A stretch of 64,000 nucleotides of DNA from Mycolicibacter engbaekii (lineage in GTDB: Bacteria > Actinomycetota > Actinomycetes > Mycobacteriales > Mycobacteriaceae): the NCBI RefSeq assembly GCF_002101585.1, contig NZ_LQOT01000025.1, positions 1-64,000 of the forward strand, read 5' to 3'. Positions within the stretch are counted from its first letter, which is position 1, and each line of letters begins with the position of its first letter. The notes beneath the pieces were generated by a model. That model made no database searches. It saw nothing but the letters and a program-made list of their open reading frames with translations, and had not been told where the DNA came from. Below are positions 24,970 through 33,165 of this stretch, piece after piece. A program made the translations under genes and the position numbers.

Positions 24970-26133
24970 CTAGCCGGATGCTTTCCGGCCGGCAGAGAAC
25001 TGGTGCGCCAGTGCCTTTCGATCCAGTTTGCCGATCCCGCGCCGGGGGAGCGAGGCGACGAGATGCAGCTCGCGCGGCGCGGCCGTACTGTCCAGAGACT
25101 CCGCGACATGGGCGCGCAACTCTTCCAGGGTGGGCGGTGCCGCACCTGGGGCCGTCACGACCGCGGCGACCACGCGCTGCCCCAGCCGATCGTCGTCGAT
25201 CCCGAACACCGCGCACTCGGCCACCGCGGGATGGGTCGACAACGCCGACTCCACCGGACCGGGAAGTACCGTCAGGCCGCCGGTGCTGATGGCGTCATCG
25301 GCTCGGCCGAGCACCGTCAGACGGCCCGAGGAGTCAAGGGCGCCAACGTCATCGGTGACAAACCATCCTGGCTGCGCGAACGGGTCCGGTTCAACCGGAT
25401 TGCGGTAACCGCGGGCCAGGGTGGGACCGCCGATCGTGATACGGCCCTCGCTGCCGATGCGCACCCGGACGCCCGACAGCGGAATCCCGTCATAGACGCA
25501 ACCGCCGGCGGTTTCGCTCATGCCGTAGGTGCGCACCACCCGCACCCCCGCGGTTGCTGCGGCGTCCAATACCGGTTGCGGTGCCGGGCCTCCGCCCAGC
25601 AGCACCGCGTCCAGCTCCGCCAGTGCGGCCGCGGAAGCCGGGACGGTCAGCGCCTTGGCGAGTTGGGTGGCGACCAGTGACGTGTAGCGCCGTCCGGAGC
25701 CGAGTGCAGACACCGCTGCGGCCAACTGCGCGACGTCGAAACCTGTTGTCACATCGAGCTCCACGGGGTCGGTGCCCGAAGCAACGCTGCGCACCAGGAC
25801 CTGGATGCCCGCGATATGGTGAGCCGGCAGCGCCAGCAGCCAGCGGCCCGGTCCGCCCAGTCGCTCGTGCGTGGCAGCGGCGCTGGCCATCAGAGACGCC
25901 GCTGTCAGCAGGGCGCCCTTGGGAGTCCCGGTGGTTCCCGAGGTGGTCACCACCAGCGCGAGGTCATCGCTGATGGGTTCACCCACCCGCAATGCGGTCA
26001 GGGTCGCTGGATCGGTGTCGGTGCCTACCGGCGTGAATGCGTCGTTGCGCCCATCCAAAACCTCCTGCAGGGCGGGCAAGAGCGTGGCAACGGCACCGCC
26101 GGGCGGGATCGCCAGCGCACGCAGGAGTGCTAT
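24970..26133 (-). CDS. menE: o-succinylbenzoate-CoA ligase
   Basis: AMP-forming acyl-CoA synthetase that activates o-succinylbenzoate in menaquinone synthesis. It carries the P-loop TSGTTGTPKGALL, the RTYGMSETAGG adenine/AMP motif, the GWFVTDDVG hinge region and the C-terminal GIGKLDRKAL lysine. The start is unusual. The frame reaches a TTG at 26079 (369 residues), but a good ribosome site (CGGAGGC) and an N-terminus resembling other MenE proteins (LLRALAIPPGG) point to a start near 26124-26133. There the overlap with the upstream stop gives an ATA codon (ATAG). I give the longer form with reserve. Confidence 0.85.
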   Translation of the reverse strand: MALLRALAIPPGGAVATLLPALQEVLDGRNDAFTPVGTDTDPATLTALRVGEPISDDLALVVTTSGTTGTPKGALLTAASLMASAAATHERLGGPGRWLLALPAHHIAGIQVLVRSVASGTDPVELDVTTGFDVAQLAAAVSALGSGRRYTSLVATQLAKALTVPASAAALAELDAVLLGGGPAPQPVLDAAATAGVRVVRTYGMSETAGGCVYDGIPLSGVRVRIGSEGRITIGGPTLARGYRNPVEPDPFAQPGWFVTDDVGALDSSGRLTVLGRADDAISTGGLTVLPGPVESALSTHPAVAECAVFGIDDDRLGQRVVAAVVTAPGAAPPTLEELRAHVAESLDSTAAPRELHLVASLPRRGIGKLDRKALAHQFSAGRKASG

Positions 26134-26432
26134 GGGTTGCCTCCGTTGGTGGGGGCGTCGTCGAGCAGCCAGCCCTTTGCCGCCAGCCGCTCACGTACCC
26201 GTTCGACATCCTCAGCGGCGGGCAGTTCGTTGGTCAGACGGGCGATCAGCACGCCGATGTCGATGCGATCGAACTCCCCGCGGCCGATCAGTTCGCGGGC
26301 AACGTCTTTGACTTCGTCGTTGGTCAGTCGCCGCGACAGCAGTGCCAGTAGCGGAACGTAGTCATTCTGCGGTACGCCGTCGGGATACCCGGCGCGCAGC
26401 CAGGCGACGATCGAGGTGAGAAACTTGTTCAT
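26130..26432 (-). CDS. DUF3349 protein (Rv0543c-like)
   Basis: A 100-residue, all-helical soluble protein (MNKFLTSIVAWLRAGYPDGVP, then DYVPLLALLSRRLT). Length and sequence match the DUF3349 family, for which I recall solved structures without a known function. It is immediately upstream of menE with overlapping stop and start region, so the two are co-translated. A regulatory or scaffold role for MenE is only suggested by position. Confidence 0.9.
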   Translation of the reverse strand: MNKFLTSIVAWLRAGYPDGVPQNDYVPLLALLSRRLTNDEVKDVARELIGRGEFDRIDIGVLIARLTNELPAAEDVERVRERLAAKGWLLDDAPTNGGNP

Positions 26433-26489
26433 CCCGCGTCAACTTCCCGCACCGACACCGCCAGGAACATGTCGGCTGCCATAGTACGT

Positions 26490-26789
26490 CTAGTCAAAGC
26501 CAAACACCTCGTCCCACGTGCCCCAGTCTTCCCACTGCCAGCCGATCCGATGCTCGATGAAGTCGCGGGCGATGAACAGCACTCCGACCGCCACGGCGGC
26601 GATCAACACCGCGAAGACCATCCACCGCAGCAGGATCAGTTCCCGGCGGTACTGCGTCGCTGTGTCGGCTGCGTCACCCAGCCGGACGCCGACGGCGAAC
26701 AACGCCGGCAGCGCGGTGCCGACCAGCAGGCCGAAGATCAGGATCTTCGCTGTCGCAACGTAGTCGAACCAGCTGCTCAAGGTGGTCAC
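26490..26789 (-). CDS. Small membrane protein paired with PitA, copy 1 (Rv0544c-like)
   Basis: A 99-residue protein with two hydrophobic helices (about 14-36 and 53-75), a conserved KILIFGLLVG...LPALFAVGVR first segment and a GVLFIARDF second segment, ending in an acidic Trp-rich tail. Its GTG overlaps the stop of the upstream phosphate permease (GTGA), so it is likely a permease-associated subunit. A second copy with the same partner lies at 28035-28328. No biochemical role is known to me. Confidence 0.8.
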   Translation of the reverse strand: MTTLSSWFDYVATAKILIFGLLVGTALPALFAVGVRLGDAADTATQYRRELILLRWMVFAVLIAAVAVGVLFIARDFIEHRIGWQWEDWGTWDEVFGFD

Positions 26790-27991
26790 GCGCCGACCTC
26801 CTCGGTGCCTACCTTGTCCGCAACGCCGGGTGCATCCGGTTGGGGCGCAATGACTTCGAGGCCATCCGTCATATGGGCGCCCCAGTCGGCGGTGACGTTG
26901 GTGTGGTCGACCGGGACTTTACGCGACTGCAGCCAGATCAGTGCGGAGGCTCCCACCAGCAGCACCACGCCGGTGATGGTGCCGGGGAAGCCGCCGATGC
27001 GGTGGATCATCTGGTAGGTGCCTGCCCCGATGGCGCCGGCCAGCGGCAGCGTGATCAACCAGGCGGTCGCCATCCGGCGGGCGACTCCCCAGCGCACGGT
27101 GGCTCCGGGCCTTCCCAGACCCGATCCCAACACCGAACCCGTCACCACCTGCGTGGTCGACAGTGAGTAGCCGAAGTGGCTGGACAGCAAAATGATGGCC
27201 GCCGAGGACGACTCGGCAGCCATCCCCTGGGGGGATTCGATCTCGACGAGTCCCTTGCCCAAGGTGCGGATCACCCGCCACCCGCCGAAATAGGTGCCGG
27301 CGGCCATCGCCACCGCACACGACACGATCACCCACAGCGGCGGTGTGACATCGGTCTTGTGGGCGGCCCCGTAGGAGATCAAGGCGAGGAAGATCACGCC
27401 CATGGTCTTTTGGGCGTCGTTGGTGCCGTGCGCCAGCGACATCAGGGCCGCGGAGACCACCTGGCCGCGCCGGAAGTCCCGCAGGGTGCGTTTTCGCGAG
27501 ACGCCCCGGCTCAACCGGTACACCAGCCAGGTGCCGACGGTGGCGACCAAGGTCGCGGCCAGCACGGCGATCACCGTGGGCACCAGCACCTTCGAGACCA
27601 CCCCGGGCCAGCGCACCCCGGCCGTGCCGGCGGCGGCCAGCATGGCGCCCACGACGCCGCCGATCAAGGCGTGCGACGAGCTGGACGGGATGCCGAAAAG
27701 CCAGGTGGTCAGGTTCCACACGATGCCGCCGACAAGGCCGGCGAACATCACCTCCAGCGTCACCAGGTTGGTGACCACGAGGTCTTTGGCCACCGTGGCC
27801 GCCACCTGGGTGGACATGAACGCGCCGACAAGATTCAGCGTCGCGCACAGCGTCACCGCCGTCTTGGGCTTGAGAGCACCGCTGGCGATCCCGGTGGCCA
27901 CAGCGTTGCCGGTGTCGTGGAAGCCGTTGGTGAAGTCGAAAGCCAGGGCGGTGATCACAACCGTGATCAACAGGAACAGCTCCAAGGTCAC
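26786..27991 (-). CDS. pitA: Low-affinity phosphate permease PitA, copy 1
   Basis: A 401-residue PiT-family (PF01384) metal-phosphate/proton symporter. It shows the two inverted PiT signatures: FDFTNGFHDTGNAVAT near the N-terminus and SLAHGTNDAQKTMG in the second half, plus a SSSSHALIGG loop. GTG 27991 aligns with the start of the second copy (LELFLL against LDLFLL); the longer open frame upstream reads across the neighbouring gene and is not used. It is translationally coupled to its small membrane partner. M. tuberculosis has a single pitA (Rv0545c) at this place. Confidence 0.9.
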   Translation of the reverse strand: MTLELFLLITVVITALAFDFTNGFHDTGNAVATGIASGALKPKTAVTLCATLNLVGAFMSTQVAATVAKDLVVTNLVTLEVMFAGLVGGIVWNLTTWLFGIPSSSSHALIGGVVGAMLAAAGTAGVRWPGVVSKVLVPTVIAVLAATLVATVGTWLVYRLSRGVSRKRTLRDFRRGQVVSAALMSLAHGTNDAQKTMGVIFLALISYGAAHKTDVTPPLWVIVSCAVAMAAGTYFGGWRVIRTLGKGLVEIESPQGMAAESSSAAIILLSSHFGYSLSTTQVVTGSVLGSGLGRPGATVRWGVARRMATAWLITLPLAGAIGAGTYQMIHRIGGFPGTITGVVLLVGASALIWLQSRKVPVDHTNVTADWGAHMTDGLEVIAPQPDAPGVADKVGTEEVGA

Positions 27992-28034
27992 CGTGCGGAT
28001 TTTTGCAGCAGCACCGGGACCTTGTCGAGCCGGG

Positions 28035-28328
28035 TCAGCCGTGCTTGGCGCCCAGCAGGTACCAACCCAGATGGTGGCCCAGGAAGTCGCGGGCGATGAA
28101 CAGCACCCCGAGGATCGCCACGGCCAGCACAACCAGGAAGATCGTCCAGCTCAGAGCCACCAACAGCGACCGGCGCAGGCCGGGCGTCCCGGCGTCCACC
28201 GCGGAGGCGCTGGTGCCGGCCGCGTTCACCCGGACGCCGACGGCGAACAGCGCCGGCAGCAGCCCGCCGACCAGCAGGCCGAAAACCAGGATCTTCAGCG
28301 TGGCGTCGAAGTTGAACCACTGGCTCAT
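28035..28328 (-). CDS. Small membrane protein paired with PitA, copy 2
   Basis: A 97-residue paralogue of the 26490-26789 gene: KILVFGLLVGGLLPALFAVGVR and ILGVLFIARDFLGHHLGW align with it. Two transmembrane helices. Its ATG overlaps the stop of the upstream pitA copy, repeating the coupling seen in the other module. It differs mainly in a longer loop between helices and a shorter basic C-terminus. Confidence 0.8.
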   Translation of the reverse strand: MSQWFNFDATLKILVFGLLVGGLLPALFAVGVRVNAAGTSASAVDAGTPGLRRSLLVALSWTIFLVVLAVAILGVLFIARDFLGHHLGWYLLGAKHG

Positions 28329-29602
28329 GAGCGGATGACCTCGCGGGCCGGGGCGGGGGTGTCGGGCCCAGCCGCCAGCTGCGCCTCGTCGGTGCCGGCT
28401 TCGAGCGCCGCGCGCAGGGCGCGCTCGACTTCCTGGCCGGCTTCCTCAGGCCGCACGCCCGGGGCGTCCAGGCCGCCGGTCAGGGTGCCGTCCCATTCGG
28501 CGTTGACGTTGCTGTGGTCGATACGGGCGCGGCGCGACCGCAGCCAGATCGCGAGCACCGCGGTGATCAGCAGCGTCACGCCGACGGCGATTCCGAAGTA
28601 GCCGCCGATGCCGTGCACCAGGCCGTACGCGCCGGAGCCGACGCCGCCGGCCATCGGCAGGGTCACCAGCCAGGCCGATGCCATCCGTCCGGCGACGCCC
28701 CAGCGGACCTGTGCGCCGGGCTTGCCGACGCCGCTGCCGAGCACCGAACCGGTGGCGACCTGGGTGGTGGACAGGGAGTAGCCGAAGTGACTGGACAGCA
28801 GGATGACGGCGGCGGCCGACGACTCGGCCGCCATGCCCTGGGGAGCCTTGATCTCGACCAGTCCCTTACCCAGGGTGCGGATGATGCGCCAGCCACCGGT
28901 GTAGGTTCCGGCGGCCATGGCCAGCGCGCAGCTGACGATCACCCACAACGGGGGGAGGGTTTCGGACGTGCTGACGGCGCCGTAGGACATCAGGGCCAGG
29001 AAGATGACACCCATGGTTTTCTGCGCGTCGTTGGTGCCGTGCGCCAGGGACACCAACGCGGCCGAACCGATCTGGCCACGCCGGAACAACTTCTCGGACC
29101 GCTTCTCGTCCACGCCGCGGGTTGCGCGGTAGACCAGCCAGGTGCCCACGGAGGCGATCACCGTGGCGATCAGGGTGGCGACCACCGCCGGTACCAGCAC
29201 CTTGGAGACCACGCCGCTCCAGATCACCCCGTGGCCGCCCACCGCGGCGATCATCGCGCCCACGATGCCGCCGATCAAGGCGTGCGACGAGCTCGACGGA
29301 ATGCCGAGCAACCAGGTCAGCAGGTTCCACACGATGCCGCCGACCAGCCCGGCGAAAATGAGTTCCAAGGTCACCAGATGGGCGTCGACCAGCCCCTTGG
29401 CGATCGTCGCCGCGACGGCGGTGGACAGGAATGCGCCGATCAGGTTCAGGCAGGCCGACAGCGTGACCGCTGCCTTCGGCTTGAGCGCACCGCTGGCAAT
29501 CGACGTCGCCATCGCGTTTCCGGTGTCATGGAAGCCGTTGGTGAAGTCGAAGGCCAAAGCCGTGACTACCACGATGATCAAAAGGAACAGATCAAGGCTC
29601 AC
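28325..29602 (-). CDS. pitA: Low-affinity phosphate permease PitA, copy 2
   Basis: A 425-residue PiT-family symporter with the same signatures as copy 1 (FDFTNGFHDTGN, SLAHGTNDAQKTMG, SSSSHALIGG). The membrane core is nearly colinear; divergence is concentrated in the central cytoplasmic loop and in a longer C-terminal tail (AGQEVERALRAALEAG). GTG start at 29600-29602. The 113 bases upstream are comparatively AT-rich and should hold the promoter for the four-gene unit, but I could not identify a convincing phosphate-regulon box. Confidence 0.9.
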   Translation of the reverse strand: MSLDLFLLIIVVVTALAFDFTNGFHDTGNAMATSIASGALKPKAAVTLSACLNLIGAFLSTAVAATIAKGLVDAHLVTLELIFAGLVGGIVWNLLTWLLGIPSSSSHALIGGIVGAMIAAVGGHGVIWSGVVSKVLVPAVVATLIATVIASVGTWLVYRATRGVDEKRSEKLFRRGQIGSAALVSLAHGTNDAQKTMGVIFLALMSYGAVSTSETLPPLWVIVSCALAMAAGTYTGGWRIIRTLGKGLVEIKAPQGMAAESSAAAVILLSSHFGYSLSTTQVATGSVLGSGVGKPGAQVRWGVAGRMASAWLVTLPMAGGVGSGAYGLVHGIGGYFGIAVGVTLLITAVLAIWLRSRRARIDHSNVNAEWDGTLTGGLDAPGVRPEEAGQEVERALRAALEAGTDEAQLAAGPDTPAPAREVIRS

Positions 29603-29715
29603 GGGAGCATCACGGCACTGATTCTGGTGCCTCGATGGGTCGGTTGTCTAACCATCGCCTGTGGGAAACGCCGGTGTATGTCGAGACGTTTCGAACTGTT
29701 TGCCCTTCGTTAACC

Positions 29716-30120
29716 TCACGCCTCGGGCTGTTTGGTCTGTCGGATGTCGCGCCGCAGCGGATGCTCGGCGGGCACCTCCACGAATATCAGCGTCAGACCG
29801 TCGGGATCGGTGACATGCATCTCACGCAGCCCCCACGGCTCCTGGCGGGCTTCCCGGGCGATCGGCACGCCACGTTCCTGCAGTTCGGCCTGGGTGGCGG
29901 CGACGTCGCGCACCTGCAGCCACAGTGCCCCCGGGAACGGTGGGGGAGCAACGCGGGGGTTGCCGTGCCCGGCGAGTTCGATCAGTGACTGGCCGGCGTA
30001 GAAGACCATTCCGGCGCCATAGTCGCGGGCGATCGCCAACCCGATCTCGTCGCGGTAGAAGCGCAGCGAGCGTTGGTAGTCGACCGGACGGAGCAAGACC
30101 CGGCTGGCCAGAATCTCCAT
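29716..30120 (-). CDS. Glyoxalase/bleomycin-resistance (VOC) family protein (Rv0546c-like)
   Basis: A 134-residue single-unit VOC protein: LASRVLLRPVDYQRSLRFYRDEIG at the start and HVTDPDGLTLIFVEV near the end, with a likely metal ligand E in FVEV. VOC proteins act as dimers in glyoxalases, dioxygenases and resistance proteins; which applies is not visible. It lies just upstream of the pitA modules on the same strand, separated by 113 bases. Confidence 0.85.
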   Translation of the reverse strand: MEILASRVLLRPVDYQRSLRFYRDEIGLAIARDYGAGMVFYAGQSLIELAGHGNPRVAPPPFPGALWLQVRDVAATQAELQERGVPIAREARQEPWGLREMHVTDPDGLTLIFVEVPAEHPLRRDIRQTKQPEA

Positions 30121-30153
30121 GCCTGCGTGTCTAGCACGTTCGGCGCCGCGGTA

Positions 30154-31023
30154 TCAGCGGCCGCGCTGCATCACCGAGGTGACCAAGCCGGGGGCCACCA
30201 CATCCAGGGCGCGTGCGGTCACCGCGATGCGCGGGGCGATGCGCACCGGTCGGCTGCGCGCCGCGGTGATCATCCACTCGGCGGCCTCGCCGGAACTCAG
30301 TGCCGGGCGGTTCTCGAAGGCTTTGGTGGGCGCGATCATCGGGGTGGCCACCAGCGGGTAGTACAGCGTGGTGGAATGCACCCCCTGATCCGCCCACTCG
30401 GTTTCGATGACCCGGCTGACCGCCGACAGCGCCGTCTTGGAGGCGTTGTACACCCCGAACAGCGGTGAGGCTTCGCTCATCACACCCCAGGTGGCGACGT
30501 TGATGATGTGCCCGTCGCCGCGCTGGCGCATGCCCGGGGCGATCGCGCGGATCAGGCGCAGCGGCGAGTAGTAGTTCAGGGTCATGGTCCGCTCGACGTC
30601 GTGCCAGCGGTCCAGCGACTCCGCCAGCGGCCGCCGAATCGAACGCCCGGCGTTGTTGACCAGGATGTCCACCCCGCCCAGCCGGTCTTCGACATCGGCG
30701 GCCAGGGCATCGATGGCCGCCATGTCGGACAGGTCGCAGGCAATCGCAATGCCCTGGCCGCCGGCGGCGGTGATCCGTGCCACGACCTCGTCGAGCAGGT
30801 CCTTGCGGCGGGCCACCGCGACCACGGTGGCGCCCTCGGCGGCGAACCGCTCGGCCGCGGCCTCGCCGATACCCGAGGAGGCACCCGTGAGCAGCACCCG
30901 CTTGCCCCGCAGCTCGATCGGCTTGGCCAGCGGCCGGTATGCCAGCAGCTGCGGCGCCACGGGCGGCCGCATTGCGGTCAGGAAGGCCGCCTCGGTCAGG
31001 CGGCGCAGCGGGCTCTTGCTCAT
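30154..31023 (-). CDS. Short-chain dehydrogenase/reductase (Rv0547c-like)
   Basis: A 289-residue classical SDR. An N-terminal extension of about 38 residues precedes the Rossmann motif TGASSGIG; NNAG and the catalytic YNASK follow, and the Ser is in INVATWG. The TGASSGIG plus ARRKD pattern suggests NADP(H). It carries a basic helical N-terminus and a helical C-terminus as in membrane-associated SDRs. Substrate unknown. TAGACT lies eight bases before the ATG with no ribosome site. Confidence 0.87.
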   Translation of the reverse strand: MSKSPLRRLTEAAFLTAMRPPVAPQLLAYRPLAKPIELRGKRVLLTGASSGIGEAAAERFAAEGATVVAVARRKDLLDEVVARITAAGGQGIAIACDLSDMAAIDALAADVEDRLGGVDILVNNAGRSIRRPLAESLDRWHDVERTMTLNYYSPLRLIRAIAPGMRQRGDGHIINVATWGVMSEASPLFGVYNASKTALSAVSRVIETEWADQGVHSTTLYYPLVATPMIAPTKAFENRPALSSGEAAEWMITAARSRPVRIAPRIAVTARALDVVAPGLVTSVMQRGR

Positions 31024-31031
31024 GGTTGGCG

Positions 31032-31037
31032 AGTCTA
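31032..31037 (-). promoter_or_regulatory. Putative -10 element for SDR gene
   Basis: TAGACT (minus strand) ends eight bases before the ATG at 31023 with no ribosome site between, so the 5' leader should be zero to two bases. Confidence 0.4.
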
Positions 31038-31065
31038 GGCGGGGGCTCGCGGCAGGCGATCGCCC

Positions 31066-31968
31066 CTAGAAGTAGCGGGGGAACCGGCTCCAGTCCGGAT
31101 CGCGCTTCTCCAGGAACGCGTCGCGGCCCTCGACCGCCTCGTCGGTCATGTAGGCCAGTCGGGTGGCTTCCCCGGCGAACAGTTGCTGACCCACCAGGCC
31201 GTCATCGAGCAGGTTGAAGGCGAACTTCAGCATGCGTTGCGCCTGAGGCGATTTGCCGTTGATCTCCTTGGCCCACTGCACGCCGGTGGCTTCCAGGTCG
31301 GCATGGTCGACAACCTCGTTGACCGCGCCCATCTGGTGCATCTGCTCGGCGGTGTAGGTCCGGCCCAGAAAGAAGATCTCGCGAGCGAACTTCTGGCCCA
31401 CCTGCCGGGCCAGGTAGGCGCTGCCGTACCCGCCGTCGAAGCTGCCGACGTCGGCGTCGGTCTGCTTGAACCTCGCGTGCTCGCGGCTGGCCAGGGTGAG
31501 GTCGCACACCACGTGCAAACTGTGCCCGCCGCCGGCGGCCCAGCCGTTGACCAGGCAGATCACCGGTTTGGGCATGAACCGGATCAGCCGCTGCACCTCC
31601 AGGATGTGCAGCCTGCCGGCCCGGGCCGCATCGACGGTGTCGGCGGTCTCCCCGGAGGCGTACTGGTAGCCGCTGCGCCCGCGAATGCGCTGATCGCCCC
31701 CGGAGCAGAACGCCCAGCCGCCGTCTTTGGGGGAGGGCCCGTTGCCGGTCAGCAGCACCACGCCGACGTCCGGAGACATCCGGGCGTGATCCAGCGCCTG
31801 GTACAGCTCGTCGACGGTGTGCGGCCGAAACGCGTTGCGCACCTCGGGACGGTTGAACGCCACCCGCACCGTCGCGTCGGTGACGTGGCGGTGATAGGTG
31901 ATGTCGGTCAGGTCGGCGAAGCCGTCGACGGGTCGCCAGATGCTCTCGTCAAAGGGGTTGCTGCTCAC
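31066..31968 (-). CDS. menB: 1,4-dihydroxy-2-naphthoyl-CoA synthase
   Basis: A 300-residue crotonase-family enzyme that cyclises o-succinylbenzoyl-CoA to DHNA-CoA. Diagnostic segments are FCSGGDQRIRGRSGY, the oxyanion-hole NGWAAGGGHSLHVVCDLT, and the catalytic TDADVGSFDGGYGSAYLARQVG; the C-terminal RFPRYF is typical of MenB. GTG 31968 (VSSNPFDESIWR) is supported by TACGGT seven bases upstream, which implies a leaderless message; the longer open frame runs into the divergent region. It is very similar to Rv0548c as I remember it. Confidence 0.97.
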   Translation of the reverse strand: MSSNPFDESIWRPVDGFADLTDITYHRHVTDATVRVAFNRPEVRNAFRPHTVDELYQALDHARMSPDVGVVLLTGNGPSPKDGGWAFCSGGDQRIRGRSGYQYASGETADTVDAARAGRLHILEVQRLIRFMPKPVICLVNGWAAGGGHSLHVVCDLTLASREHARFKQTDADVGSFDGGYGSAYLARQVGQKFAREIFFLGRTYTAEQMHQMGAVNEVVDHADLEATGVQWAKEINGKSPQAQRMLKFAFNLLDDGLVGQQLFAGEATRLAYMTDEAVEGRDAFLEKRDPDWSRFPRYF

Positions 31969-31975
31969 GCCTGCG

Positions 31976-31981
31976 ACCGTA
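31976..31981 (-). promoter_or_regulatory. Putative -10 element of menB
   Basis: TACGGT (minus strand) ends seven bases before the GTG at 31968, the spacing expected for a leaderless mycobacterial transcript. Confidence 0.5.
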
Positions 31982-32183
31982 CCGGTGCGGTGGCGGCAGG
32001 TGGCGCGACACTGCGGGCTGACGCGCGCAGTTCGGCCGCGTGGCAGCAGCCGCCAACCAGGGTGTCTACCGTGGAGACGATGACCAGGCAGGTGTGGACG
32101 GCCCGGACGAACGGCTGTCTTGACGGCACGGCCCGTACGCACGGTCCTCGCGGGGCTGCCGAACCGGCGAAGAGTCGGCGCGC

Positions 32184-33161
32184 GTGAGCACGAGCCACCG
32201 GCAGGAGGGGCCGCCGCCGCTGGACGACATCCTCGACCGCCTGCATGTGGTGGCGTTGCCGATGCGCGTCACATTTCGCGGCATCACGGTGCGGGAGGTG
32301 GCCCTGATCGACGGCCCCGCCGGCTGGGGAGAGTTCGGTGCGTTCGCTGAATACGAACCGCTCGAGGCGGCGCACTGGCTGGCCGCCGCGCTCGAGAGCG
32401 CTTATTGCGAACTTCCGCAACCCCTCCGTGACCGCGTCCCCATCAACGCAACCGTGCCCGCGGTCGAGCCCGAGCGGGTTCCCGAGGTGCTGGCGCGGTT
32501 CCCCGGCGCCCGCACCGCCAAAGTCAAAGTCGCCGAACCCGGCCAGACCCTGGCCGACGACGTCGCCCGCGTCGAAGCCGTCCGCGCGCTCATCCCCACC
32601 GTGCGGGTCGATGCCAATGGTGGTTGGACGCTCGATCAGGCGGTCGAGGCGGCAAAGGCATTGGGCGCACTGGAATACCTGGAACAACCCTGCGCCACGG
32701 TCGCCGAGCTCGCGGAGTTGCGCCGCCGCATCGACACGCCGGTGGCCGCCGACGAGAGCCTCCGCAAGGCCGAGGACCCCTTGGCGGTCGCGAAAGCCGG
32801 TGCCGCCGATATCGCGGTGCTGAAAGTCGCACCGCTGGGCGGCATTTCGGCGTTGTTGCAGATCGCTGACCAGGTTGGGATCCCGGTGGTGGTCTCCAGT
32901 GCTATCGACTCGGCGGTCGGCATCGCGACAGGTCTGCGTGCCGCCGCCGCACTGCCGGACCTGCAGCACGCCTGTGGGCTGGGCACCGGATCGCTGTTCG
33001 TCGACGACATCGTCGAGACGCCGGCGCCGACCGATGGCTACCTGCCGGTGCAGTCGGTTGTCCCGGACCCCGCCCGGCTGGAGGCTCTGCGCGCGACGCC
33101 ACAACGCCGTCAGTGGTGGATCGACCGGATCGGCTCCTGCCATCGCCTGTTGCGGCGCTGA
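32184..33161 (+). CDS. menC: o-succinylbenzoate synthase
   Basis: A 325-residue enolase-superfamily enzyme that dehydrates SHCHC to o-succinylbenzoate. The acid/base lysines are in TAKVKVAEP, the metal ligands are in RVDANGGW, LEYLEQPC and AADES, and the second lysine is in VLKVAPLGG. The GTG start at 32184 gives the expected N-terminus (PPPLDDILDRLHVVALPMRV). It diverges from menB across 215 bases that hold no other supported gene; the M. tuberculosis genes Rv0549c-Rv0552 are absent here. Confidence 0.96.
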   Translation: MSTSHRQEGPPPLDDILDRLHVVALPMRVTFRGITVREVALIDGPAGWGEFGAFAEYEPLEAAHWLAAALESAYCELPQPLRDRVPINATVPAVEPERVPEVLARFPGARTAKVKVAEPGQTLADDVARVEAVRALIPTVRVDANGGWTLDQAVEAAKALGALEYLEQPCATVAELAELRRRIDTPVAADESLRKAEDPLAVAKAGAADIAVLKVAPLGGISALLQIADQVGIPVVVSSAIDSAVGIATGLRAAAALPDLQHACGLGTGSLFVDDIVETPAPTDGYLPVQSVVPDPARLEALRATPQRRQWWIDRIGSCHRLLRR

Positions 33162-33165
33162 GTGC

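Larger units (their letters stand above)
26490..29602 (-). repeat. Tandem duplication of a pitA plus small-membrane-protein module
   Basis: Two adjacent modules with identical order, strand and overlap type: 28035-29602 and 26490-27991. Protein similarity runs the full length of both genes, so one segmental duplication of about 1.5 kb followed by divergence explains them best. Confidence 0.85.

Noticed and set aside
27992..28132. N-terminal extension of pitA copy 1
   Set aside because: The frame is open through the neighbouring small membrane protein gene, but the extension lacks similarity to PiT proteins and the alignment with copy 2 sets the start at 27991.
31969..32183. Possible additional gene between menB and menC
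   Set aside because: Short open frames exist but none has a ribosome site, leaderless signal or recognisable sequence; only the menB promoter is supported.
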